A stretch of 64,000 bases of DNA, taken from JAJAZB01 sp964244295. GTDB lineage: Bacteria > Bacteroidota > Bacteroidia > Cytophagales > Spirosomataceae. Positions within the stretch are counted from its first letter, which is position 1; each line of letters begins with the position of its first letter. The DNA is taken from the NCBI GenBank assembly GCA_964244295.1, contig CAXTIG010000006.1, positions 62,001 to 126,000 on the forward strand. Direction: 5' to 3'. The notes beneath the pieces are model-generated. The model had not been told where the DNA came from. It ran no database searches and saw only the letters and a program-made list of their open reading frames with translations. A program made the translations under genes and the position numbers. Below, piece by piece: positions 52,392 to 59,944 of this stretch.

Positions 52392-53378
52392 ATGAGAATC
52401 CTGCAACTTTCCGACCACCGGGGGCAGCGGCGGGTCGCCCTGGTCGACGATGGGCGCCTGCGGCTACTCGACGGCGTGAGTACGGTTTACGAACTAGCTC
52501 AGACCGCCATCCGTCGACAGCAATCGTTGAGCGAGGCGGTAACCCAGACGCTGGGCCTGGAAACCGAATCCTACGAGCGGGTTCGGGAAGAAAGCCGCCT
52601 GCTCCTGCCCTTCGACCACCCCAACCCGCAGCGCCTCTGGGCGACGGGCACGGGCCTGACGCACGTGGGTTCGGCCACCTCGCGGAACACCATGCATACC
52701 GCCGAAGCCGGGGAAACGGGGCTGACCGATTCGATGAAACTCTTCCGTGATGGCCTGGCCAATGGGCGCAAGGTGGGCGAGCAGCCGGGGAGTTTGCCCG
52801 AATGGTTTTACAAAGGCAACGGCCTGAGCGCCGTGCCGCCCGGTGGCGCGCTTCCCCTGCCCGCTTACGCCCTCGACGGGGGCGAGGAGGCCGAAATCGT
52901 GGGCCTGTACCTTAACGACGAGGCCGGGCAACCGTACCGGCTTGGGTTTGCCCTAGGCAACGAATATTCCGACCACGTACTCGAAAAGCAAAATTACCTC
53001 TACCTGGCGCATTCCAAACTGCGGGGCTACTCCTTCGGGCCGGAACTGCGGCTGGGTGAATTGCCCGCCGAGGTGCGGGGCGTTTCGCGCCTCTGGCGGA
53101 ACGGGGTGGTACTGTGGGAGCGGGAATTTCTCAGTGGCGAGGCGCACATGAGCCACAACCTCGCCAACCTCGAACACCACCATTTTCAGTACCCGCTCTT
53201 CCGGCAGCCGGGCGATGCCCACGCCCATTTTTTCGGTGCCGCCGTACTCAGTTTTTCCGACGGCCTGCGGGTACAGCCCGGCGACACCTTCGAGCTACTG
53301 GCCCCGGTGTTCGGGCATTCCCTTCGCAATACGGTGGAGTCGGTGCCGCCGGAGTCGGTGCGGGTGGGATTGCTGTAA
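52392..53378 (+). CDS. Fumarylacetoacetase-fold protein, AraD1/GguC type
   Basis: Protein of 328 aa. N-terminal RILQLSDHRGQRRVALVDDGRLRLL and the central RLWATGTGLTHVGSATSRNTMH, WFYKGNGLSAVPPGG, GGEEAEIVGLYLND and FALGNEYSDHVLEKQNYLYLAHSKLR are typical of the AraD1/GguC branch of the FAH superfamily; the Glu residues around GEEAE would bind metal. Characterised relatives dehydrate 2-keto-3-deoxy-L-arabinonate or act on related keto acids. It suggests that a sugar-acid pathway feeds from this locus. Confidence 0.85.
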   Translation: MRILQLSDHRGQRRVALVDDGRLRLLDGVSTVYELAQTAIRRQQSLSEAVTQTLGLETESYERVREESRLLLPFDHPNPQRLWATGTGLTHVGSATSRNTMHTAEAGETGLTDSMKLFRDGLANGRKVGEQPGSLPEWFYKGNGLSAVPPGGALPLPAYALDGGEEAEIVGLYLNDEAGQPYRLGFALGNEYSDHVLEKQNYLYLAHSKLRGYSFGPELRLGELPAEVRGVSRLWRNGVVLWEREFLSGEAHMSHNLANLEHHHFQYPLFRQPGDAHAHFFGAAVLSFSDGLRVQPGDTFELLAPVFGHSLRNTVESVPPESVRVGLL

Positions 53379-53469
53379 ACGACGTCGCGGAGCGGACACC
53401 GCGCGTGGAAGCCGGTTTTGAGTACCCCGGTGATGTCACTGCGGAAGGAGTAACCCCAACCTTTTTTTT

Positions 53470-54006
53470 ATGCCCCGTATCGAACCCCTCTCACCCCACG
53501 CCGCCCCGACCTCCATCCGGGGGACCTGGGAGCAGCATTTACTCGAAAATCCCGGCAGCCGCATCACCCACATGAAGGCCACGCTGAGTCACTCGCCGCT
53601 GGCCTTTCGGGTGTACATGGAATGGTACCCGTTGTACCACGAGGTCATCGGCATCACGGGCGAGCGGTTGGCGTATTTGTTCGCCCACGCCATTTCGGAG
53701 GCGAGTAACTGCCCGCTCTGCACGACGTTTTTTCGGAAAATCATCATTCAAAACGGCGAACGCCCCGAAGACCTCACGCTCACCGAAGCCGAGCAGAATC
53801 TGCTGGATTTCGGCGCGGAATTCGCCCAGAACCGAGGTGAAATTTCCGACCCGGTTTACCAGAAAATCGCCACTCGGTACTCTCGCGATCAGGTGGTGGT
53901 GCTGGTGGCCTTCGCCGGGCAGATGGTGGCGACGAATCTGTTTAACAACGCCCTGCGGGTGGAGATTGACGAGTATTTGGCCCCGTATTTACCCTTAACC
54001 CAATGA
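53470..54006 (+). CDS. Carboxymuconolactone decarboxylase/AhpD-like protein
   Basis: Protein of 178 aa. The CMD/AhpD fold is seen in LAYLFAHAISEASNCPLCTTFFRKII, where CPLC is the redox CxxC with a preceding Glu (AISEASNCP), and in VVVLVAFAGQMVATNLFNNAL. AhpD-like members act as alkylhydroperoxidases or thiol carriers; the true substrate is uncertain. The gene ends at TGA 54004, and an AT-rich direct/inverted repeat begins at that point. Confidence 0.82.
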   Translation: MPRIEPLSPHAAPTSIRGTWEQHLLENPGSRITHMKATLSHSPLAFRVYMEWYPLYHEVIGITGERLAYLFAHAISEASNCPLCTTFFRKIIIQNGERPEDLTLTEAEQNLLDFGAEFAQNRGEISDPVYQKIATRYSRDQVVVLVAFAGQMVATNLFNNALRVEIDEYLAPYLPLTQ

Positions 54007-54076
54007 ATGAATGAGAGAATGAGCGAATGAATGAATAAACCCAAAAACCCTTTTCTATTCATTTTCTCATTCATTC
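54006..54076. repeat. GAATGAATGAGA-type inverted repeat abutting the CMD stop
   Basis: GAATGAATGAGAGAATGA (from about 54006) pairs with TCATTTTCTCATTCATTC (ending near 54076) with one mismatch. The left part is itself a run of GAATGA units. It starts at the last base of the TGA stop. Confidence 0.7.
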
Positions 54077-54089
54077 CTTTTCTACCTCC

Positions 54090-54893
54090 ATGTCCGAATT
54101 AGCCGAAAAAGTCGCCTTCATCACCGGCGCCGCCCACGGGCAAGGCCGCGCCGTGGCCCTCGCCCTGGCGAAAGAAGGCGCGCACCTTGTGGCCTTCGAT
54201 TTGGCCAAACCCCTCGCCTACCCTGGTTACGCGCTGGGTTCGGAAAGCGACCTGGATTCGCTGCGGCGCGAATGCGAAGCCCTGGGCGTGCGCTGCCTGA
54301 CCGCCCAGGGCGACGTGCGCCGCGACGCCGACGTGAGCCGCGCCGTGGAAGCCGCCCAGGCCGAATTCGGGCGGATTGACATCCTGTTCAACAACGCGGG
54401 CATCTGCGCCTACGGCCTGGCCCACGAACTCTCCGAAGACGAATGGGACGCCATGCTCAACATCAACCTGAAAGGGGCCTGGCTGGTGGCCCGGCGGGTG
54501 ATTCCGGTGATGATTTCACAAAAATCCGGGGTGATTCTCAACAATTCGTCCATCGCCGGGCTGCGGGGCATGAACCGGCTAAGCCACTACGCCGCCTCGA
54601 AGTGGGGGCTGGTGGGGTTGACCAAGTCCTGGGCCATCGAACTGGCCCCGCACGGCATCCGCGTCAATTCCATCCACCCCACGGGCGTGAATACGCCGAT
54701 GAACGACGGCCTGGCCGAGTTGGAAGGCATCACCACGCAGGAAGTCGCCGAACGTTCGGCGGGCAATTTGCTGCCCGTGCCCTGGGTCGAGCCGGAAGAC
54801 GTGGCGGGGATGGTGTTGTTCCTGGTTTCGGAAAAAGCGCGGTACGTGACCGGCTCGCAGTTCGTCCTGGATGCGGGGTTGCTGACGCGGTGA
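54090..54893 (+). CDS. SDR family oxidoreductase
   Basis: Protein of 267 aa. Cofactor motif TGAAHGQGRAVALALAKEGA (TGxxxGxG), NNAGICAYG, catalytic Ser in LNNSSIAGLRG, and the Y-x-x-x-K pair in HYAASKWGLVG are all present. An extra loop after the second strand (KPLAYPGYALGSESDLDSLRRE) resembles the NAD-retaining, mycofactocin-coupled SDR group, although no mycofactocin genes are seen. Substrate unknown. It could supply the dehydrogenase of a sugar-acid route with the AraD1-like protein; inference. Confidence 0.88.
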   Translation: MSELAEKVAFITGAAHGQGRAVALALAKEGAHLVAFDLAKPLAYPGYALGSESDLDSLRRECEALGVRCLTAQGDVRRDADVSRAVEAAQAEFGRIDILFNNAGICAYGLAHELSEDEWDAMLNINLKGAWLVARRVIPVMISQKSGVILNNSSIAGLRGMNRLSHYAASKWGLVGLTKSWAIELAPHGIRVNSIHPTGVNTPMNDGLAELEGITTQEVAERSAGNLLPVPWVEPEDVAGMVLFLVSEKARYVTGSQFVLDAGLLTR

Positions 54894-54909
54894 TTTTTCC
54901 CCTTGCAGT

Positions 54910-55010
54910 TGTCATCCCGACGAAGGAGGGATCTCGTTGGGGTACCGCACACTCGACTATCGGCAAGGGGTCAGACAGGCCAACGATATCCCTCCTTCGT
55001 CGGGATGACA
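54910..55010. repeat. GACGAAGGAGGGAT element (copy 1)
   Basis: Arms 54910-54940 and 54980-55010 pair at 30 of 31 positions. The 39-nt centre has a conserved ACTCGACTATCGGCAA-like string shared with the copy at 59720-59919. It lies 16 nt after the SDR stop. Confidence 0.9.
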
Positions 55011-55030
55011 GCTAACGTTTTTGAATTCCA

Positions 55031-55918
55031 ATGAAAAAATCCCTCGTCTGGTTGCTCGTCCTAGTGATCTTTAACGCCCGCGCTCAAAACAATCTCCTCG
55101 TTTTCCAATCCGATTTTGGCCAGAAAGACGGAGCGGTGGCAGCAATGAAAGGCGTAGCGCTGGGGGTTTCGCCTACGCTGAAGCTGGTCGATTTGACCCA
55201 CGAAATTCCGGCCTTCAACGTCTGGGAAGCGGCGTATCGATTGGTCCAAACGGTGCCGTATTTCCCGAAGGGCACCGTGTTCGTTTCCATCTGCGACCCC
55301 GGCGTGGGCACCGAACGGCGATCGGTGGTGGTTTTGACCAAAACTGGCCATTACGTGGTCACGCCCGACAACGGCACCCTCACGTTTGTGGCCGAGGAGT
55401 TGGGCGTGGCCGCCCTCCGGCAGATCGACGAAAAGGAGAACCGGCGGCGCGGTTCCGCCGACTCGCACACGTTCCACGGGCGCGACGTGTACGCCTTCAC
55501 GGGGGCGCGGTTGGCGGCGAAAACAATTTCGTTCGCCCAGGTCGGCCCCGTGCTGAAAGGCGACGTCGAGCGGATCCCTTACCCACACGCCACCCTCGCC
55601 GGGCACACCTTGCGCGGCACGATTCCAGTGCTCGACGTACAGTTTGGCAACGTGTGGAGTAACCTCCCGAAGGCCCTCGTCACGCAGGCGGGGATGAACC
55701 TGGGCGACTCGCTGAACGTGCGCATTTTTGAGAAAGAGGCCCTTGTGTTTTCGGGAAAAGCCTGCTTCGTCCACACCTTCGGCGAGGTACCGGAAGGCGC
55801 GGTGGTGGCTTACTTCAACAGTTTGCTCAACCTGTCGGTGGCCATCAACCTCGGCGATTTTGCCAAAACCTACCGCATCGGCAGCGGCCCGGATTGGCGG
55901 ATGGAGGTGGAGAAATAG
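55031..55918 (+). CDS. SAM hydrolase/SAM hydroxide adenosyltransferase family
   Basis: Protein of 295 aa with an N-terminal signal-like segment (SLVWLLVLVIFNARAQ). The DUF62/chlorinase-fluorinase superfamily features are FQSDFGQKDGAVAAMKG (catalytic Asp), VSICDPGVGTERRSVVV, VTPDNGTLTFV and SHTFHGRDVYA (Arg and His of the D-R-H triad). Members without a halide pocket hydrolyse SAM to adenosine and methionine. A signal peptide is odd for a SAM-dependent enzyme; export would require an extracellular SAM source, or the leader is a membrane anchor. Confidence 0.85.
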   Translation: MKKSLVWLLVLVIFNARAQNNLLVFQSDFGQKDGAVAAMKGVALGVSPTLKLVDLTHEIPAFNVWEAAYRLVQTVPYFPKGTVFVSICDPGVGTERRSVVVLTKTGHYVVTPDNGTLTFVAEELGVAALRQIDEKENRRRGSADSHTFHGRDVYAFTGARLAAKTISFAQVGPVLKGDVERIPYPHATLAGHTLRGTIPVLDVQFGNVWSNLPKALVTQAGMNLGDSLNVRIFEKEALVFSGKACFVHTFGEVPEGAVVAYFNSLLNLSVAINLGDFAKTYRIGSGPDWRMEVEK

Positions 55919-55953
55919 CCCCGACTTTGCCTGAAGTAGTTGGTCAAATCTAA

Positions 55954-56089
55954 ACCGGTCGTTTTCCAGGAGCCTTGTCATCCCGACATCTCGTTGGGAT
56001 ACCGAACCGTTGGCTACCGGCAATGGATCTGGAAGTTCAACGAGATCCCTCCTGCGTCGGGATGACAAGGCTCCTGGAAAACGACCGGT
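55954..56089. repeat. GACGAAGGAGGGAT element (copy 2) with perfect 34-bp outer arms
   Basis: Arms 55954-55987 and 56056-56089 are perfectly complementary. Inside, the left inner arm has lost the GAAGGAGGG segment that the right side keeps (GAGATCCCTCCTGCGTCGG). So the outer arms stay perfect while the inner element is damaged. Confidence 0.9.
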
Positions 56090-56149
56090 CTAGTTTTGAT
56101 TGGATACTTAAATATTCCCGGTTCCCGAAGCCTTCGAAGGCACTGAACG

Positions 56150-56196
56150 AAAACGGGGGTCTATTTTCCGAAAAATAGACCCCCGTTTTTCTTTTA
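56150..56196 (+). terminator. Rho-independent terminator upstream of tssK
   Basis: Perfect 18-bp stem (AAAACGGGGGTCTATTTT at 56150-56167, complement 56172-56189), 4-nt loop, then a T-rich tail. It isolates the type VI secretion genes from the upstream metabolic run. Confidence 0.93.
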
Positions 56197-56311
56197 TTCG
56201 GTCAAAGGTTTGGTCTTTTCTGATGCATCGCGCAATTTGGGCTAAAATCGGTGCCGGTTTCGTAAAACCCTGACGGTGATCCCCTCCCTCCTATTTTGAC
56301 CCTGCTTCCCC

Positions 56312-57577
56312 ATGCTGCCTAAACTCGAACACCACCCGGTCAACTGGGTGGACGGGATGAAAATCACCCGCCAGCATTTTTCGGATTTTGAGCACTTCGT
56401 CAGCGACCACCTCCGCGATGCCTCGGCGGCGGGGCTGGCCTCGTACCGCTACGGGTTGCTGCCCTCGAATCTCCCCGATTTCAACCTCCAGGTCATCATC
56501 GATCAGAGCCAGAACCTCCGCCTGCGCCTGAGCAACTGCCGGGCCGTAACGGGGGCCGGGTGCCGGATCGAACTGGTCGAGGAACCCGTGGAGCTATCCA
56601 CCAACCTGGCCGAGATCATGGCCCGCTACAACCTGGTCAATACCGACGAATTGCATTTTCTGATCGTACTCGCCATCGATTTGTTCGCCCGCAAACCCGT
56701 CGGGGAGCCTTCGCCGAGGGAGTCGTTTCCGCGCCCACCCTTTACCCAGCCCGGCTATCAACTGAGCGTGGTGCCGCGCCACCAGTACGACGGGCAGCCG
56801 GGTACGCCGCCGGGGTACAAATCGGCGGAGTTCGAGTCGTTTCACCTGATCGTGGGGCAGTTGACCTGCAAATTCGGGCAACTCCACAACGACGAGTCGT
56901 ACATCCCGGCCTCGGCGACCCTCAACGCCCACGTCCGACTGCGCACCTGGGCCGACGCCACGTACAAACTGCTGGCCGAAACCCAGCGCGATGCGCTGCT
57001 GATCGTCAACAAAGTCTGCGAAAAACGGGGTACCGAGCAGGCGCGGAAGGCCGGTCCGCTGGCCGAGTTGATTCGGATGCTCTGCGAGCGTCTGGCCGAG
57101 GGGCTGGACGAGCCGCTCAACCAGTTTCGGTTTACCGCGCCGGAGCAAGCACCCGTTTTCTGGATTCAGGCCATCACCCTCGCCACCCGGCGGCTGAAAA
57201 CGGCCATCAATTGCCTCAACGATACGGCCCTGAGCGGCAGCGTGCGCATGGGTCGCGACCTGACGCTGAAGTATTTTCAGGACTGGACCAGCATCACGCC
57301 TGACCAACTCATGGTGCGCGACATCGAGCAGGTGATCAACCACGGCTACGACCACAGCAACCTGTACCCCCACCTGCTGGCGCTGACCCGGTGCTGGGAA
57401 GACATTTACAAAATCGTGAACCAGCTTTCGCAATTGGAATACATCGGCCAGCAACCCCAGAACAAGCAAATCCGCTACGATTCGGTCGTGACCAGCCCCA
57501 GTGACCTGCCCCCCAACCCCCTCGACGCGCCCACCGTGGTCGGCGGCACCTTCCGCCCCCGCATGACCGGACGATAA
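56312..57577 (+). CDS. tssK: Type VI secretion baseplate protein TssK
   Basis: Protein of 421 aa. The N-terminus (VNWVDGMKITRQHFSDFEHFVSDHL) matches TssK, in which the W-x-x-G-M-x-x-x-x-Q-H-F motif opens the first domain. It is shorter than proteobacterial TssK, as usual in the Bacteroidota subtype (T6SS-iii). TssK is the trimeric adaptor that links the baseplate to the membrane complex. First gene of the plus-strand half of the cluster. A perfect palindrome follows the stop. Confidence 0.85.
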   Translation: MLPKLEHHPVNWVDGMKITRQHFSDFEHFVSDHLRDASAAGLASYRYGLLPSNLPDFNLQVIIDQSQNLRLRLSNCRAVTGAGCRIELVEEPVELSTNLAEIMARYNLVNTDELHFLIVLAIDLFARKPVGEPSPRESFPRPPFTQPGYQLSVVPRHQYDGQPGTPPGYKSAEFESFHLIVGQLTCKFGQLHNDESYIPASATLNAHVRLRTWADATYKLLAETQRDALLIVNKVCEKRGTEQARKAGPLAELIRMLCERLAEGLDEPLNQFRFTAPEQAPVFWIQAITLATRRLKTAINCLNDTALSGSVRMGRDLTLKYFQDWTSITPDQLMVRDIEQVINHGYDHSNLYPHLLALTRCWEDIYKIVNQLSQLEYIGQQPQNKQIRYDSVVTSPSDLPPNPLDAPTVVGGTFRPRMTGR

Positions 57578-57578
57578 C

Positions 57579-57668
57579 AGAGGATAGAGGTGAGAGTAGA
57601 GAGGATAGAGAAAAGACAGCCTCCATTCACTTTGCTCTATCCTCTCTACTCTCACCTCTATTCTCTCT
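57579..57668. repeat. AGAGGATAGAGGTGAGAG-type inverted repeat between tssK and tssO
   Basis: The core arms 57586-57610 and 57635-57659 are a perfect 25-bp pair; with one mismatch they extend outward to 57579 and 57668. The whole is purine-rich on one arm and pyrimidine-rich on the other. It starts 2 nt after the tssK stop. Confidence 0.9.
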
Positions 57669-57696
57669 ACTCTATCCACCACCTTTCCTTCTCATC

Positions 57697-58536
57697 ATGG
57701 ACCCAATCAACAAAGCTGAACGCAACACCTCGCTGCTCAATTTTAGTTTCGTGTACATTCTCATCCTGGCCTTGCCGCTGATGCTGGCGTACTGGATGGG
57801 CACCAAAAAGTCGTCCGGGGGCGGGAGCCAACGGGTGAGTAACGAGCAGGAATTTCTGGCGAAGGAAATGACCGCCCTCCAGGAGGACGTTAAAATCATC
57901 GAAGGGCAAAATGGCGGCTTACCCAGCGCGTCGGATGCCAACGAAACCTGGAACGACTGGCTCTCGAAAGCCGAACTTCAGAATCGGGAGTTTTACGAAA
58001 AAATAAAGGCGTTTCAGAACAAACCGGGCCTGAAAACCACCCATAGCCTGAACATCCGTAAACACGCCTGTTCGTACCTCTTTCAAATTTCCTTGCAGCG
58101 CACCAACTACCTGCAAAACCGGCGGCAGCTACTAAACACTCAAAAAGGCACCGCCGACGCCGGGCAACTAAAAACCGAAAACGACCAGTTGAAGTCGGAA
58201 ATCCAAACCCTGAAGCACGAAAAAGACATCCTCGATATCAAACTGGCCAAAAAAGAATCAGGGGGAGGTGGCGGCGGCGGCGGTGGGGGTGGCGCGCAGC
58301 CCGATCCGAAAGTAGAAGAATTGACCTGGACCCTCCGCTACACCGTGGCCGACTGCAAGAAAGCCCAGGCCGATAACCTGGTCGAATGCAACAAAAACCT
58401 GGAACGCCGGACGCTGTACGTCAAAGCCCGGAAGGATTTCCAGCAAATCTCCGAGAAGGCGATGAAGTTCTTCCAGATTCAGCAGCAGGCCTCGGATAGG
58501 GTCGAGGAAATCGACAAAACCCTGAGTCGGTTGTAG
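57697..58536 (+). CDS. tssO: Type VI secretion membrane protein TssO-like
   Basis: Protein of 279 aa: one membrane helix at about 15-36 (NFSFVYILILALPLMLAYW), then a long coiled-coil-rich periplasmic or cytoplasmic region. The MDPINKAERNTSLLNF start and coiled-coil tail fit TssO, a membrane subunit specific to the Bacteroidota T6SS. Eleven consecutive Gly codons (58261-58293) split the coiled coil into two parts. The assignment relies on position next to tssK and general layout. Confidence 0.7.
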   Translation: MDPINKAERNTSLLNFSFVYILILALPLMLAYWMGTKKSSGGGSQRVSNEQEFLAKEMTALQEDVKIIEGQNGGLPSASDANETWNDWLSKAELQNREFYEKIKAFQNKPGLKTTHSLNIRKHACSYLFQISLQRTNYLQNRRQLLNTQKGTADAGQLKTENDQLKSEIQTLKHEKDILDIKLAKKESGGGGGGGGGGGAQPDPKVEELTWTLRYTVADCKKAQADNLVECNKNLERRTLYVKARKDFQQISEKAMKFFQIQQQASDRVEEIDKTLSRL

Positions 58537-58547
58537 GGGTTGTTTTC

Positions 58548-58636
58548 GTAGGGGCGGTGCCGCGCGGCGTCCGCTTGCCTCCGCCCTAACGTCTTGGATG
58601 GCGACCGCTGAGGGCGGAGGCAAGCACCGCCCCTAT
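58548..58636. repeat. TAGGGGCG-type inverted repeat (copy 2)
   Basis: Outer TAGGGGCGGTGC (58549-58560) pairs with GCACCGCCCCTA (58624-58635); inner GCTTGCCTCCGCCCT (58573-58587) pairs with 58611-58625. An extra GC-rich segment splits the left arm. It lies between the convergent tssO and tssG genes and starts 11 nt past the tssO stop. Confidence 0.85.
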
Positions 58637-58644
58637 GACACATC

Positions 58645-59664
58645 CTAAATATACGACGCCACCCCCAACACACTCGTGGGGGTATCGTCGAGCAAGACCA
58701 GAAACTGATCGTCTTCGGTGGTGAGGAGGTGTTCGACCACGTCGGTTTCGGCGGGGAGAAAATAGCCGATCAGCACGTCGAGCATGGCCCGGCTGCGGCC
58801 CCCTTGCAGAAAACCGGAAAGCTGGGCAGTGTTGAGCGGCCCGATGCGGAGTTCGGTAGCGGGCATGGTGTCCTGGTAGAGGCCATCGAGCGAAAAAGTA
58901 CCCAGTTCGGTCCGGCTCAGTTCGTTCGGCACCGGGGCATCGCCTTCGGCCAGTTCGATCGAAAACAAGAGCGGCGGGATGGTGCTGATTTCAATCGGCA
59001 CCCCAAGAATCAACTCCAGGCTCGCCGTAACCAGGCCCCGATCGGTGCTGACGCGGTGGGCAATCGGCAAGAGGTAGAGCAGGTTGGTGAGTTGCCGCCC
59101 GTCGAACAAGCCCGGCGGGATGCCCCAGAATTCGCGCAGTTCTTCGCCTCCGCCAAACCGCCGTCGGTTTTCTTCCGTGAGTTGGTACTTCCGCGCTTCG
59201 AGTTCGATCAGGAGCCGCTGGTGGAAAAACTCCTGCTCGATGGGTTGAAAAAACCGCCGCGCGGCTTTCGCCCGCCGGGCTTGTTCATCGAAATCCTCGA
59301 AAACCTCCTGCTGGTCGCGGGCGGGCGTGGTGGGTTGGTGAAACAGGCCCTCCGGCAGGTAGTCGTACAACCCGTCGCGGTACACGTCGATTTTCAAAAA
59401 ATCGCGCTGGTCTTCGGCAGGTAAGCCACTCAGCAGGGAGGAGCCGGGCGATTCGTCCCCTTTTTCCAGCGCATCGGGCGGCCCGACCCCCGCCCCGCCC
59501 ACGTCGCGCCGGTACGAGCGGGCAAACAGGCCCGCCGGGCGGATGAGCACATCCTGCCGGGGATCGAGGCCACTGCCGTACAGTTCGGCCAGGATTACCT
59601 CCAGGCGCACGTCCACCTGTTTGATCAGGCCCTCGATTTCGTCGGCGTAGTGCTGGAGAGTCAT
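58645..59664 (-). CDS. tssG: Type VI secretion baseplate protein TssG
   Basis: Protein of 339 aa from ATG 59664 (MTLQHYADEIEGLIKQ); the longer open frame to 59739 lies in a repeat. TssG-like layout: an N-terminal helical region, a central block (FFQPIEQEFFHQRLLIELEARKYQL), FWGIPPGLFDGRQLTNLLYLLPIAH, and a C-terminal beta region (RTELGTFSLDGLYQDTMPATELRIGPL). TssG pairs with two TssF in the baseplate wedge. It is in the same direction as tssF upstream, separated by a 280-nt gap filled by a giant palindrome. Confidence 0.8.
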   Translation of the reverse strand: MTLQHYADEIEGLIKQVDVRLEVILAELYGSGLDPRQDVLIRPAGLFARSYRRDVGGAGVGPPDALEKGDESPGSSLLSGLPAEDQRDFLKIDVYRDGLYDYLPEGLFHQPTTPARDQQEVFEDFDEQARRAKAARRFFQPIEQEFFHQRLLIELEARKYQLTEENRRRFGGGEELREFWGIPPGLFDGRQLTNLLYLLPIAHRVSTDRGLVTASLELILGVPIEISTIPPLLFSIELAEGDAPVPNELSRTELGTFSLDGLYQDTMPATELRIGPLNTAQLSGFLQGGRSRAMLDVLIGYFLPAETDVVEHLLTTEDDQFLVLLDDTPTSVLGVASYI

Positions 59665-59719
59665 GCGGTGGCTGTTTTTGAGTAGGTGATAAATTGTAAA
59701 CCGGTAGTTTTTTGAGGGC

Positions 59720-59919
59720 CTTGTCCTGGCTCCGGCCACCCGGCCCGATGTCTTGTCATGGCTCCGGCCACCCGGCCCGACGAAGGAGGGATCTCGTTAG
59801 GGTACCTGACACTCGGCTATCGGCAAAGGGTCCGGCAGGTCAACGAGATCCCTCCTTCGTCGGGCCGGATGGCCGGAGTCATGACAAGACGTCGGGCCGG
59901 ATGGCCGGAGTCATGACAA
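59720..59919. repeat. GACGAAGGAGGGAT element (copy 3), giant nested palindrome
   Basis: The inner arms 59750-59798 and 59842-59890 pair at 47 of 49 positions and include the core shared with copies 1 and 2. Outside them each arm carries a second copy of the GGCTCCGGCCACCCGGCC unit, so the palindrome extends to about 59720 and 59919. It lies between tssF and tssG and fills most of the 280-nt gap. Confidence 0.9.
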
Positions 59920-59944
59920 GACCGTTTTTCAAATCCCAAACAGC

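Larger units (their letters stand above)
55919..56311. other. 393-nt gap before the type VI secretion cluster
   Basis: No gene was recognised. The left half is a long palindrome (55954-56089), followed by a strong terminator (56150-56189). The last 120 nt are the leader of tssK; no clear TAnnTTTG promoter was found in it. Confidence 0.7.
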
